NCBI GenBank assembly: GCA_964531205.1
Contig: CAZHGH010000052.1
Location: 1-22,472, forward strand
Direction of reading: 5' to 3'
DNA length: 22,472 nt
From: JAICWY01 sp964531205
Lineage (GTDB): Bacteria > Vulcanimicrobiota > Vulcanimicrobiia > Vulcanimicrobiales > Vulcanimicrobiaceae
Below are positions 1-7,745 of the stretch, one piece after another (position 1 is the first letter of the stretch; the number at the start of each line of letters is the position of its first letter). Made by a program: the position numbers and the translations under genes. The notes beneath the pieces were generated by a model. That model was not told the DNA's origin and ran no database searches. It saw only the letters and a list, made by a program, of their open reading frames with translations.

Positions 1-1293
1 TTTGCGGCTATCGCCTGCGCGCACCGGTTAGAGCAACGGCTGCGGCCGGACGAAGCCGAGCTCGTGCTGATTAGCCGCGAGAATTTTTCACTGTTCACGC
101 CGATGCTGCCGGAAGTGAGTTCCGGCGCGCTCGACGCGCGGCATATCGTTACCCCTATTCGCGCGCAACTGCATCGCACGCAATTCATCCTTGCCGATGT
201 AACGCAGCTCGATCCGTCGGGTCGAACCGTGACGTACACGCATACCCTCACCGGCATTAGCGAGACGATGATCTACGACGACGTCGTCGTAGCCATCGGC
301 GCGGCTACCTCAACGTTTAATTTGCCGGGCGTAGCAGAGCGCGTCTTCGCGCTGAAAACGCTTGAAGACGCGAACATCTTACGCAACCGCTTCATTTGGC
401 TCATGGAACTCGCCGATACGGCGCACGACGATGCCGAGCGGCGGCGTCTGCTCACCATCGTCGTCGTCGGCGGCGGATTCACCGGCGTCGAGGCGACCGG
501 CGAGATGGTCGAGCTCTTTCACAGCGTTCATAAGTTTTATCCGCACATCTCACGAGAAGACGTGCGTATCGTGCTGGTCGAAGCGGCAAACACGTTGCTT
601 CTGGGATTGCCGCCGCGCATGGGCGAATACTCCGAGCGGTTTCTGAAGCGCCGTGGAGTTGAGGTCATTACGGGCGATGGCGTGAAGCTCGCCGACGACG
701 ATGGGCTCGAGCTCTCCAGCGGACGGCGCATTGAAACGCGCACTATTGTTTGGAGCGCGGGCGTTCGTCCGCGCGACCTCGCAATCAGCGCCGATTTTCC
801 GCGCGGCAAAGGCGGCACGATCGCCGTTGCGCGCGACATGAGCGTGCCGGGATTTCCGGGTGTTTGGGCGCTCGGCGATTGCGCTTCGATTCCAAATGGC
901 GAGGGCGGTTTTTATCCGGCAACGGCGCAACACGCGCTTCGCGAAGGAGCGGTCCTCGCCGATAACATCGTGGCGAAGCTGCGCGGCCAGCCGACGAAAC
1001 CGTTTCACTATACGACGCTCGGCATGATGGCCTCGCTCGGTGCGCGTAAGGCCGTGGCGCAATTGCCGGGCGATCGGGTTCTGACGGGATTTCCGGCCTG
1101 GGTGTTGTGGCGGACGTATTATCTACTGCGACTTCCCGGACTGGATCGCAAAATGCGCGTTGCCTTTGACTGGACGCTTGAACTGCTATTTCCGCGCGAC
1201 ATCTCGGAACTGCGCGTGTATACGCGCATGGCGCAGTCGAGCGCGGCCGCCGATGCGGGTCTGGTCCCCCGCGATGAGGAAGTGTTAAGGTAA
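1..1293 (+). CDS. ndh: Type II NADH dehydrogenase (NDH-2), 5'-truncated by window edge
   Basis: FAD-dependent single-subunit NADH:quinone oxidoreductase that passes electrons from NADH to the membrane quinone pool without pumping protons. The reading frame is open from base 1, so the true start and the first FAD-binding glycine motif lie upstream. A methionine at base 64 is internal, not a start. Visible family marks are the second dinucleotide-binding motif VVVGGGFTGVEATGE (about bases 451-507), the FAD-contact motif VWALGDCASIP (about 865-900), and YPATAQHALREG, typical of the NDH-2 quinone/FAD region. The C-terminal part is hydrophobic and aromatic (WVLWRTYYLLRLPG), consistent with peripheral membrane attachment. 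The next gene starts 3 bp after the stop, suggesting co-transcription. A sulfide:quinone oxidoreductase-like relative is a less likely alternative. Confidence 0.88.
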   Translation, partial: FAAIACAHRLEQRLRPDEAELVLISRENFSLFTPMLPEVSSGALDARHIVTPIRAQLHRTQFILADVTQLDPSGRTVTYTHTLTGISETMIYDDVVVAIGAATSTFNLPGVAERVFALKTLEDANILRNRFIWLMELADTAHDDAERRRLLTIVVVGGGFTGVEATGEMVELFHSVHKFYPHISREDVRIVLVEAANTLLLGLPPRMGEYSERFLKRRGVEVITGDGVKLADDDGLELSSGRRIETRTIVWSAGVRPRDLAISADFPRGKGGTIAVARDMSVPGFPGVWALGDCASIPNGEGGFYPATAQHALREGAVLADNIVAKLRGQPTKPFHYTTLGMMASLGARKAVAQLPGDRVLTGFPAWVLWRTYYLLRLPGLDRKMRVAFDWTLELLFPRDISELRVYTRMAQSSAAADAGLVPRDEEVLR

Positions 1294-1296
1294 CCT

Positions 1297-2697
1297 ATGG
1301 AATTCCGCGAGCCTATCGAGCGACTTATTCGCGATCCGCGCGAGTTTACCAAGCACCTGAATTTTCCGGATCCTTCGCAGATCCGGATCTACGACGAAAC
1401 GCTGCGCGACGGCGAGCAAATGCCCGGCGTATGCTTCACGCCCGAGCAAAAATACGAAATTGCAAAACGCCTTGCCGATGTCGGCGTGCATATCATGAGC
1501 GTCGGCTTTCCTGCAGCCTCTGCCGGCGATTGCAAGACGCTGCAGCTCGTAATGGCCGGAAAGCGCCGCGGCGAGATAGGCAACGTCGAGATCGTCGTAA
1601 TGTGCCGCAGCAATCCCAAAGACATCGACGTTACGATCCGTGCGCTTGAAGAAGTGAACGTGTCACCCTCGGAGGTGACGTTCTTCATCTTTACGAGCGG
1701 CAGCGATTTGCATCTGAAGTACAAGATTGGCAAAACGCTGCTCAAACTCGAGGGCCGCGACGAAAGCGAGTGGCTCGAGCTTCCGCTGGAGTTCTACCGC
1801 AACGCGAACATCAAACTCCAGTGCGATGCCATCCGCTACGCGAAGAGCAAGGGCGTTACGCACGTAGAGTTCGGCGCCGAAGACGGCAGCCGCGGCGACG
1901 TCGATTACTTCATTGAATACTTTAAAGCAGCCATGGCAGCGGGCGGCGACCGTCCGGCCTGGCCCGATACCGTCGGATGCTTAACTCCGGAAGCAGCGCG
2001 CTGGTATTGCACGCGCATCGTCAATGCGATGCCCAAGGGTTTGCCGATGGTCTGTCACTTCCACAACGACTACGGCTTGGGCACGATTAACGCTATTACC
2101 GCGGTTTCGAGCGGCTTCAAAGTCGTCTCGGTAACTGCGAACGGTTACGGCGAACGTGCAGGCAACGTGAAATTGCACGAGTTCGTTACCGCGCTTAACG
2201 TTCTGTACGGCGTGGAATTGCCGGGCTTCCGATACGACAAGCTGCGCGAATTGGCACGCTTCATGGAGCGCATGAGCGGCATTCCAATGCAGCAGCACGA
2301 GCCGATCGTCGGCACCAAGGTCTTCGCCCACGAATCCGGTATTCACACGCATGCGATGCTCATCGATCATCGCATGTACGAAGCGGTTCCTGCGAATTTA
2401 GTCGGCGGCGAGACATCTTGGGTTTTCGGGAAACACAGCGGCGTTGCGCTTGTAGAAGATACGTTGCGCAAACATGCGGCGAAACTCAATGCGCAAGGCG
2501 TAGAGGTTACATCAGATCTCGCGCACCGCGTGACCGAGGAGATCAAACGGCTTCGCGAAGAACGCGCCGCGAGCAGCAAGAGTGAAGAGACCATCGAAGT
2601 CTACGAGCAAGCTATGCGGCGGCTTTCCATCGGTGAAGAAGAAGTTGCCGAAATCGCTATCGCGCTTGGCCAGCCAAAAGAAGCCGTTGCAGGATAA
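1297..2697 (+). CDS. Isopropylmalate/homocitrate/citramalate synthase-family enzyme (HMGL-like)
   Basis: A 466-residue Claisen-condensing enzyme of the DRE-TIM family, which joins acetyl-CoA to a 2-oxo acid. The catalytic and metal-site signature YDETLRDGEQMPG is at residues 32-44, and the second metal-binding motif HFHNDYGLG is at 254-262. NGYGERAGN and HESGIHTHAM follow in the expected order. There is an N-terminal extension of roughly 27 residues. The roughly 80 residues after the barrel are helical and charged and do not look like the LeuA leucine-sensing domain, so feedback inhibition of the LeuA kind is not predicted. The substrate (2-oxoisovalerate, 2-oxoglutarate or pyruvate) cannot be read from the sequence. 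The ATG at 1297 is preceded by an AAGG ribosome site. No leuB, leuC or leuD lies in the window. Confidence 0.85.
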   Translation: MEFREPIERLIRDPREFTKHLNFPDPSQIRIYDETLRDGEQMPGVCFTPEQKYEIAKRLADVGVHIMSVGFPAASAGDCKTLQLVMAGKRRGEIGNVEIVVMCRSNPKDIDVTIRALEEVNVSPSEVTFFIFTSGSDLHLKYKIGKTLLKLEGRDESEWLELPLEFYRNANIKLQCDAIRYAKSKGVTHVEFGAEDGSRGDVDYFIEYFKAAMAAGGDRPAWPDTVGCLTPEAARWYCTRIVNAMPKGLPMVCHFHNDYGLGTINAITAVSSGFKVVSVTANGYGERAGNVKLHEFVTALNVLYGVELPGFRYDKLRELARFMERMSGIPMQQHEPIVGTKVFAHESGIHTHAMLIDHRMYEAVPANLVGGETSWVFGKHSGVALVEDTLRKHAAKLNAQGVEVTSDLAHRVTEEIKRLREERAASSKSEETIEVYEQAMRRLSIGEEEVAEIAIALGQPKEAVAG

Positions 2698-2703
2698 CGC
2701 CGT

Positions 2704-3099
2704 TTGAACCGCGCGCGCACGATGCTCGCAGTGCTGGTGGGCTACTGCGCGCTCATCATTCTGTTGCTGATCGGCGGTGCCGTGCTCAATGCGTTCTTCC
2801 ATGGTAACACGCGGACGATGATCGTTGGCGGCACGGTTGTCACGTTTATTTGCGGCGTGCTCTCAGGCGGCATTACGGCACGTATGGCACCGGCGCGTCC
2901 GTTCGCTCACGCAACGGTGCTTGGGTTGACCATCTTCACCGTGCTCACCATCGTTACGGCAATCTCAAAAAGGCCGCCCAGCGCGATGTATCCGGCGTGG
3001 TATCCGTATGCGTCGGCGTTTCTCGCCGGCGCCGGCGCGATTTTCGGCGGCGGCATTGCGAGCGGCAGCGATGAAGCCTCCGCAGACTCTCAACGATAA
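2704..3099 (+). CDS. Small four-helix integral membrane protein of unknown function
   Basis: A 131-residue hydrophobic protein with four probable membrane segments: about residues 8-30, 38-60, 66-86 and 100-122. The last is glycine/alanine-rich (FLAGAGAIFGGGIASGS). I do not recognise a family. The start is TTG at 2704, supported by AGGA nine bases upstream; this AGGA runs into the stop codon of the preceding gene. An in-frame ATG at 2722 is the alternative. The gap to the preceding synthase gene is only 6 bp, so it is probably co-transcribed. It ends 2 bp from the end of the convergent M55 peptidase gene, with no obvious terminator between them. No function is proposed. Confidence 0.7.
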   Translation: MNRARTMLAVLVGYCALIILLLIGGAVLNAFFHGNTRTMIVGGTVVTFICGVLSGGITARMAPARPFAHATVLGLTIFTVLTIVTAISKRPPSAMYPAWYPYASAFLAGAGAIFGGGIASGSDEASADSQR

Positions 3100-3101
3100 C
3101 C

Positions 3102-3938
3102 CTACGACGGATTATCCGCCAGAGCACCCATTCGGAAGGCCGCGACGAAGGCTCGGAACACCGTCGGATAATCGGGATGCGTGAAACGCACTTGGCGGCT
3201 GCCGCTGCGTTCAAAGCCTGGGATGAGTTCGATGAGATCCGCTTGCTCCACGCGAGCTACGTCGAGCTCCATCGTTATGGGTGATTCGAAGACGAAGGGC
3301 TTCGCGTTCTTTGCTTTGCGAATGGCCTCGGCTGCGCCGGCGCGAATCGCATCTTGCGCGGCTTGCGGCGACATCGAGTTCACCGCAAAGTTGCCGATGC
3401 TCTCTTTCACGACGACGCCGAAGATCCACGGCATTTGCGCTTTTGCGCCCTCTACCGTAACGCGATCTCCGGTGATAAGCAGTACGGGAACACCGTAATG
3501 TCCGGCGATGGCGGCGTTGAGCGTCGCCTCGCTGCAGCGTATGCCGTTCATCCGGACCTCGTATACGACCGAGGGCGTGTAGGTATGGCATAGCGTTGCA
3601 TTCGCGTCCCCGATAGCACCGTGATAGCCGGTAAAGAAAACGCCCCCGAACTCGCGGCTCATATCCTGCGCCATTGACAGGGGTTTCCGGTTGCCGAAGA
3701 CGATGCGAACGTCATCGGGCAGCTCGTCGAGAATCAGGTTGCGCATCGGACCGTGCGAATCGTTGACGAGCATCCCTGTTGCACCCGCGTCGCGCGCACC
3801 GTCGATCGCCGCGCGTACTTCGGCGGTCATATGCTTTTGATAGATGAAATACTCGGGCGTGTATTTCCGCGCGTCGACTTGCTGCCAGCTGCAGACCCCG
3901 GCGACGCCTTCCATATCGCATGAAATATAGACGTTCAT
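3102..3938 (-). CDS. M55 family metallopeptidase (DppA-like D-aminopeptidase), copy 2
   Basis: A 278-residue zinc peptidase of the DppA family, whose characterised Bacillus member releases D-amino acids such as D-Ala from short D-peptides. The expected ligand set is present: D8 and E10 in SCDMEG, H62 in NDSHG, H106 in GYHG, the catalytic-type H118 in CHTY, and E137 in CSEATLN. No signal peptide is seen, so it is cytoplasmic. It is the last gene of a three-gene minus-strand operon, and its ATG overlaps the stop of the upstream paralogue by 4 bp (ATGA). The two copies are clearly homologous over their whole length but diverged, so this is not a recent duplication. The substrate is not determinable here. 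Confidence 0.88.
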   Translation of the reverse strand: MNVYISCDMEGVAGVCSWQQVDARKYTPEYFIYQKHMTAEVRAAIDGARDAGATGMLVNDSHGPMRNLILDELPDDVRIVFGNRKPLSMAQDMSREFGGVFFTGYHGAIGDANATLCHTYTPSVVYEVRMNGIRCSEATLNAAIAGHYGVPVLLITGDRVTVEGAKAQMPWIFGVVVKESIGNFAVNSMSPQAAQDAIRAGAAEAIRKAKNAKPFVFESPITMELDVARVEQADLIELIPGFERSGSRQVRFTHPDYPTVFRAFVAAFRMGALADNPS

Positions 3939-4768
3939 GCTATCGCGCTCGCTGCTCCGGCAAGGCGGAACGCCGCTACGAACGCGCGGAAGATCATCTC
4001 GTAATTGTCGTGATTGAAGCGCACGGTGCGGCCTGCGATGCGATCGAAGCCCGGCATCAGCTCGACGAAGTCCGCCTGTTCGACGCGCGTGAAGTCGATC
4101 TCCAGGCTAATTGGCGGCTCGAACGTAAACGGCTTCGCGTTGGAAGCGTTTCGAATGGCCTGCGCCGCGCCCTCGCGCAGCAGCTGCTGTGCGGCTTTCG
4201 GCGTAACCGAGTTGGTGCTGTAGTGGCCGATGCCTTCCTTTACAACGACGCCGGTAACCCACGGCATGTATTCTTTGACGTGCTCGACGACGACGCGATC
4301 GCCACTCACCAGCAGAAGCGGAATGCCGTAATACCCCGCCATTGCCGCGTTTAGGAGCGCTTCGCTGCACGCAACGCCGTTTATGCGTACGTTGTACAAG
4401 GTGTCGCCGCTGTACGTGTGCGCCAGCACGCCGTCTTCATCGCCAATCTTCGCGTGATAGCCGGTGAAGAACGCGCCGTCGAATTCGGGCCCGAGACCTT
4501 CCGCCATCGAAAACGGCTTGCGCGATCCCGAGATGACGCGCACGTCCGCGGGCAGTTCGTCCCAGAGCAGATTGCGCATGTCCCAGTGCGAATCGTTGAT
4601 CGTGACGTCCGTTATGCCGGCGCTCCGCGCGCCTTCGATTGCCGCGCGCACTTCCTGCGACATGTACCGCCTGTAAATGGGATACTCACGCGTATTTGAG
4701 GGATCGCACTGCATCCAGCTGCAGACGGCTGCCGTACCCTCCATGTCACACGACAGATATAGCCTCAT
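3935..4768 (-). CDS. M55 family metallopeptidase (DppA-like D-aminopeptidase), copy 1
   Basis: A 277-residue paralogue of the adjacent M55 peptidase, with the same complete metal and catalytic set: D8 and E10 in SCDMEG, H61 in NDSH, H105 in GYHA, H117 in AHTY, and E136 in CSEALLN. No export signal is present. Its ATG overlaps the stop of the TPR gene by 4 bp (ATGA), and its own stop overlaps the next M55 gene by 4 bp. The three genes are therefore probably translated as a coupled unit. Two intact active sites suggest either a mixed oligomer (characterised DppA is a ring-shaped decamer) or two substrate ranges; both are inferences. Confidence 0.88.
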   Translation of the reverse strand: MRLYLSCDMEGTAAVCSWMQCDPSNTREYPIYRRYMSQEVRAAIEGARSAGITDVTINDSHWDMRNLLWDELPADVRVISGSRKPFSMAEGLGPEFDGAFFTGYHAKIGDEDGVLAHTYSGDTLYNVRINGVACSEALLNAAMAGYYGIPLLLVSGDRVVVEHVKEYMPWVTGVVVKEGIGHYSTNSVTPKAAQQLLREGAAQAIRNASNAKPFTFEPPISLEIDFTRVEQADFVELMPGFDRIAGRTVRFNHDNYEMIFRAFVAAFRLAGAASAIA

Positions 4769-5208
4769 TGTTCTCCCTGCTTGAGTCCGCTTTGGGCTTC
4801 GCGAAGCCCCTCTTGTGCGGCGACGTTGTTCCGATTGACGGCGAGTGCGCGTTTGTACAGCGGAATTGCCTGGTCGTATTTTCCGACGGCGAGATACATG
4901 TCGCCAAGTTGCGTGAGTGCGACGTCGTCTTTCGGATTTCGCGCGATCCGTTTTTGTAAATCTTGCAGCTGCGCACGTACCGTCGCGGGTGGACCGCCGC
5001 CCTCGACGCTCACGGCGGGCGGACCAGCCGTGGGAACGATCTCGCTTGCGCGACTGCTTGCTCCGGTTCCCGTTCCGAACACGGAGCCGCCCGTAGCAAA
5101 TCCTTGATGCACCAGCCAGCCCATTCCGGCTAAGAAGAGCGCGCCGACGACCACGACGATAGGCAGATACACGCGCGGTGGAAGGCCGCGCTGAGGTGCT
5201 TGAGCCAC
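4765..5208 (-). CDS. Membrane-anchored TPR protein
   Basis: A 147-residue protein with a short basic N-terminus, one membrane helix at about residues 14-33 (LPIVVVVGALFLAGMGWLV), a Gly/Ser/Thr/Pro-rich linker of about 45 residues, and one to two TPR-like helical hairpins at about 80-140 (LGDMYLAVGKYDQAIPLYKRAL is the clearest unit). The C-terminal half probably faces the periplasm or cell exterior and binds protein partners. The start is GTG at 5208 with only a weak ribosome site. It is the first gene of the operon with the two M55 peptidases and diverges from the SprT-like gene, so the shared promoter must be in or around 5190-5250. The partner is unknown. Confidence 0.7.
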   Translation of the reverse strand: MAQAPQRGLPPRVYLPIVVVVGALFLAGMGWLVHQGFATGGSVFGTGTGASSRASEIVPTAGPPAVSVEGGGPPATVRAQLQDLQKRIARNPKDDVALTQLGDMYLAVGKYDQAIPLYKRALAVNRNNVAAQEGLREAQSGLKQGEQ

Positions 5209-5243
5209 GAAGAGTCGTTTGGACGCGCGCCGAAAAACTCTTC

Positions 5244-5786
5244 GTGCTGCCTTCAGAGACAGATCTCCAACTCTTGTTTGCAGAACTGAATAATTACTAT
5301 TTCAACGGTGAAGTGCCGGTGTGCCGCATAAGGTACAACGGACGCTTCTCCAATTCTGCCGGCCGGATCACGTACAGCGAAAGGCCGCTGTTGATCGAAC
5401 TCTCGCCGAAGCATTTCCAGAAAAACTTCGAAGCGCTGCGCGAGACGCTGCTGCACGAAATGATCCATGCGTGGCTTTACGATCGCGCCGGAGACACCGG
5501 ACACGGCGCCGCGTTTCGTAAGAAGATGCGCGAATGCGGCATGACGTCGATCTATCACGATCTCGGCAACGTCAAGCCGTTCAACGAAAGCGTCAAACGT
5601 TACATTCTGCGCTGCGAGAAATGCGCGCTGGAGCTGCTGCGCAAGCGTCTTCCGGGCGCGGCCATGAGCTGCGGGCGCTGCAGCAAGCGAGGCTACGATC
5701 CCCGGTTTCCGCTTACCGTTTATGAGGTAGTCGAAACGAGAGAAGTCGGAACGACGACCGGTAAAGCTGCCTTTCGGGGCCGGTAG
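5244..5786 (+). CDS. SprT-like zinc-dependent protein
   Basis: A SprT/Spartan-like domain with the zinc protease signature HEMIH (H71-E72-x-x-H75 from this start), a third probable ligand H87 in TGHG, and a C-terminal zinc ribbon of two CxxC pairs (C124/C127 and C143/C146). Eukaryotic relatives cleave DNA-protein crosslinks; bacterial SprT-like proteins are mostly uncharacterised. The frame stays open upstream, with GTG starts possible at 5178 and 5193. The 5193 GTG has a GGAAGG ribosome site but would overlap the start of the divergent TPR gene, so GTG 5244 is given and the start is uncertain. Length from here is 180 residues. It is probably monocistronic and ends inside a short hairpin. Confidence 0.78.
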   Translation: MLPSETDLQLLFAELNNYYFNGEVPVCRIRYNGRFSNSAGRITYSERPLLIELSPKHFQKNFEALRETLLHEMIHAWLYDRAGDTGHGAAFRKKMRECGMTSIYHDLGNVKPFNESVKRYILRCEKCALELLRKRLPGAAMSCGRCSKRGYDPRFPLTVYEVVETREVGTTTGKAAFRGR

Positions 5787-5797
5787 CTCAAGCTACC
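5782..5797 (+). terminator. Weak hairpin at the end of the SprT-like gene
   Basis: GGTAGC-TCAA-GCTACC forms a 6-bp perfect stem with a 4-nt loop that overlaps the stop codon of the SprT-like gene. A short CTTTT run follows about 8 bases later rather than directly. It could be a weak terminator or only a processing or stability structure. Confidence 0.3.
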
Positions 5798-5871
5798 AAC
5801 TGGCTTTTCCGGCCTAATTCCGACCTTTATCCAGGCAGAGATTGGGCCGTCCGAGCGAAGATAGCGTTGCC

Positions 5872-7302
5872 ATGACGACGACCAATGCTACGACCAACGG
5901 GGTCAAGAGCCGCACCGAGACCGACTCGATGGGCGCGATCCAAGTCCCCGCCGACAAATATTACGGCGCGCAATCGGCGCGCTCGCTGATCCATTTCGAC
6001 ATCGGTGACGACAAGACGCCGCGCGATGTCATGCCGCGACAGGTTATTAAAGCGATGGCGCAGCTCAAGAAAGCCGCCGCGCTCGTAAATCAGGATCTTG
6101 GCAAACTCGATGCCGAGAAGAGCAAACTGATTGTTGCGGCCGCAGATGAAGTGATCGCCGGCAAACTCGATGCGCATTTCCCGCTGCGTGTGTGGCAGAC
6201 GGGTTCCGGCACGCAGACCAACATGAACGTGAACGAAGTGATCTCGAATCGCGCGATCGAGATCGCGGGCGGCGAGATGGGCAACAAGAAGCCGATCCAC
6301 CCGAACGATCACGTAAACATGTCGCAGTCCTCGAACGACACGTTCCCTACCGCGATGCACATGGCCGCCGCCGAAGCGGTCGTGGACATGCTTCCGGCGG
6401 TGCAAAAACTGCGCGACGCGCTCGATGCGAAAGCAAAGCAGTGGTCGCACATCGTGAAAGTCGGGCGCACGCATTTGCAAGATGCGACGCCGCTCACGCT
6501 CGGTCAAGAATTCAGCGGTTACGTGACACAGCTCGACCGCGCCATCCACGCCATTAAACTTGCGCTCGATCCGCTCTACGATCTCGCAATCGGCGGTACG
6601 GCCGTGGGAACGGGCCTCAACGCCCATCCCGAATTCGCGAATCGCATGGCCAAGAAGATTGCCGACCTCACGGGTCTGCCGTTCCGCTCGCATCCAAACA
6701 AGTTCACGGCGCTCGCATCGCACGATGACTTCGTGTTTGCGTCCGGCGCTCTGAAAACGCTCGGCGCCGCGCTGATGAAGATTGCGAACGACATTCGCTG
6801 GCTGGCCTCCGGCCCGCGCGCAGGCATCGGCGAACTGACGCTGCCGGAGAACGAGCCGGGCTCGTCCATTATGCCCGGCAAAGTCAATCCGACGCAGTCG
6901 GAAGCGATGACGATGGTCGTTGCGCAAGTTTACGGCAACGACGCGGCGATCGCGTTCGGTGCTTCGCAAGGCAACTTCGAACTCAACGTCTTCAACCCGG
7001 TTATGATCTACAACTTCCTGCACTCGTGCAATCTGCTGCGCGACACGTGCACGATGTTCCGCGAACACGCGGTTGAAGGACTGCAAGCGAATGAAGATAC
7101 CATTGCGAAGTATCTCAACGAATCGCTCATGACCGTGACGGCGCTCTCGCCGAAGATCGGCTACGACAAGGCAGCCCAGATCGCAAAGCATGCGCACCAC
7201 AATAAGACGACGCTGAAAGAAGCCGCGGTTAGCCTAGGACACGTCACGCCGGAAGAATTCGATAAGTACGTTGTCCCTAAGGAAATGACGTATCCGAAGT
7301 AA
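5872..7302 (+). CDS. fumC: Class II fumarate hydratase
   Basis: Iron-independent fumarase of the citric acid cycle, converting fumarate to L-malate as a cytoplasmic homotetramer. It has 476 residues, close to the family norm of about 460-470. The substrate-binding segment GSGTQTNMN begins at about residue 111, followed by HVNMSQSSNDTFPTAMH, the catalytic-His segment VGRTHLQDATPLTLGQE, and the family signature GSSIMPGKVN at 330-339. The ATG at 5872 places the usual RTETDSMG opening at residues 14-21. A TTG at 5842 would add ten residues and is less likely. The gene stands alone between the SprT-like gene and a strong terminator. A reading frame of more than 450 codons on the opposite strand is a GC-bias shadow. 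Confidence 0.96.
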   Translation: MTTTNATTNGVKSRTETDSMGAIQVPADKYYGAQSARSLIHFDIGDDKTPRDVMPRQVIKAMAQLKKAAALVNQDLGKLDAEKSKLIVAAADEVIAGKLDAHFPLRVWQTGSGTQTNMNVNEVISNRAIEIAGGEMGNKKPIHPNDHVNMSQSSNDTFPTAMHMAAAEAVVDMLPAVQKLRDALDAKAKQWSHIVKVGRTHLQDATPLTLGQEFSGYVTQLDRAIHAIKLALDPLYDLAIGGTAVGTGLNAHPEFANRMAKKIADLTGLPFRSHPNKFTALASHDDFVFASGALKTLGAALMKIANDIRWLASGPRAGIGELTLPENEPGSSIMPGKVNPTQSEAMTMVVAQVYGNDAAIAFGASQGNFELNVFNPVMIYNFLHSCNLLRDTCTMFREHAVEGLQANEDTIAKYLNESLMTVTALSPKIGYDKAAQIAKHAHHNKTTLKEAAVSLGHVTPEEFDKYVVPKEMTYPK

Positions 7303-7320
7303 CCCTTCGACAAGATGAAA

Positions 7321-7345
7321 AGCCCCGCGAGAGCGGGGCTTTCTT
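7321..7345 (+). terminator. Rho-independent terminator after fumC, probably bidirectional
   Basis: AGCCCCGC-GAGA-GCGGGGCT is a perfect 8-bp GC-rich stem with a 4-nt loop, followed on the plus strand by TTCTTATT. On the minus strand the hairpin is followed by TTTTCATC, so it can also stop the convergent peptide mini-gene operon, which ends at 7362. Confidence 0.88.
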
Positions 7346-7361
7346 ATTGAGGCCGCGATTT

Positions 7362-7499
7362 TTAGACCGCGTGGAGGACGATGTGCGAGCCGCCGACTTC
7401 AGTGCTCGTCGCCGGTGCATCTCCGAAGATCTCGCGATCGTCGAGCGATTCCATAACTTCCGGTGCCTCGTACTGGACCGGTTTTTCGTTATGCGCCAT
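7362..7499 (-). CDS. Candidate RiPP precursor peptide C (third of three paralogues)
   Basis: A 45-residue peptide, MAHNEKPVQYEAPEV... to ...GGSHIVLHAV. The N-terminal half carries YEAPEV (10-15) and an acidic stretch ending REIFGDAP (22-29), matching peptides A and B at YxAPxV and E-I-[LF]-G-D-x-P. The C-terminal 13 residues align without gaps to the other two: T33, V35, G37 and S38 are the shared positions. It is the most divergent of the three at the tail. The ATG at 7499 has AGG about nine bases upstream, and the gene overlaps the end of peptide B by 11 bp. A bidirectional terminator follows. A precursor role is inferred from the leader/tail pattern and neighbours; I do not recognise a named family. 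Confidence 0.68.
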   Translation of the reverse strand: MAHNEKPVQYEAPEVMESLDDREIFGDAPATSTEVGGSHIVLHAV

Positions 7500-7605
7500 T
7501 GGTATATACCTGTGACCCCGTGACATGCGTGCCTGCTGCTTCAGGTGCGTCACCAAGGATTTCGGACTCATCGAACGTTTCGATTACCGGTGATTCGTAA
7601 TCCAT
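7489..7605 (-). CDS. Candidate RiPP precursor peptide B (second of three paralogues)
   Basis: A 38-residue peptide beginning MDYESPVIETF, with the motif SEILGDAPEAAGT (14-26) and the tail T26-H-V28-T-G30-S31-Q-V-Y-T-N-G-A. It is nearly identical to peptide A through GDxPEAAGT, with differences concentrated in the last 13 residues, as in precursor families with a conserved leader and variable core. The start at 7605 is chosen because GGAG lies nine bases upstream; an ATG at 7620 has no ribosome site and would overlap peptide A. It starts 4 bp after the stop of peptide A and overlaps peptide C, so the three are read from one message. It has no cysteine and no signal peptide. Confidence 0.7.
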   Translation of the reverse strand: MDYESPVIETFDESEILGDAPEAAGTHVTGSQVYTNGA

Positions 7606-7609
7606 GTCG

Positions 7610-7738
7610 CTATGCTCCATTCGGCGGAAGTTGTGAGCCGGAGACAAGGGTGCCCGCGGCTTCGGGTCCATCACCGAGGATTTCGACCTCTTCAAACGTC
7701 TCAACGGCGGGTGCCTGATATTCTGCAGGACGTTCCAT
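7610..7738 (-). CDS. Candidate RiPP precursor peptide A (first of three paralogues)
   Basis: A 42-residue acidic peptide with YQAPAVETF (7-15), EEVEILGDGP (16-25), and the tail T30-L-V32-S-G34-S35-Q-L-P-P-N-G-A. The ATG at 7738 is preceded by a full AAAGGAG seven bases upstream, the strongest ribosome site in this locus. That suggests high expression and rules out the longer in-frame extension upstream. YxAPxVxxFxxxxxLG resembles the YxxP...G leader motif by which lasso-type precursors bind their recognition domain, but no separate recognition-domain gene is present nearby. It lies 73 bp downstream of the cupin-like gene, past a small hairpin. No cysteine is present, which argues against lanthionine or sactipeptide chemistry. 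Confidence 0.72.
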   Translation of the reverse strand: MERPAEYQAPAVETFEEVEILGDGPEAAGTLVSGSQLPPNGA

Positions 7739-7745
7739 GCGAGGG

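Noticed and set aside
5827..7200. Open frame of more than 450 codons on the minus strand opposite fumC
   Set aside because: It mirrors the fumC codon pattern, has an Arg/His/Val-rich low-complexity composition with no motifs, and fumC itself is unambiguous. It is a GC-bias shadow.
7304..7314. CCTTCGACAAG after fumC as a second copy of the dispersed repeat
   Set aside because: Only 11 bases match one unit, so it may be a remnant or chance; not annotated as a separate repeat.
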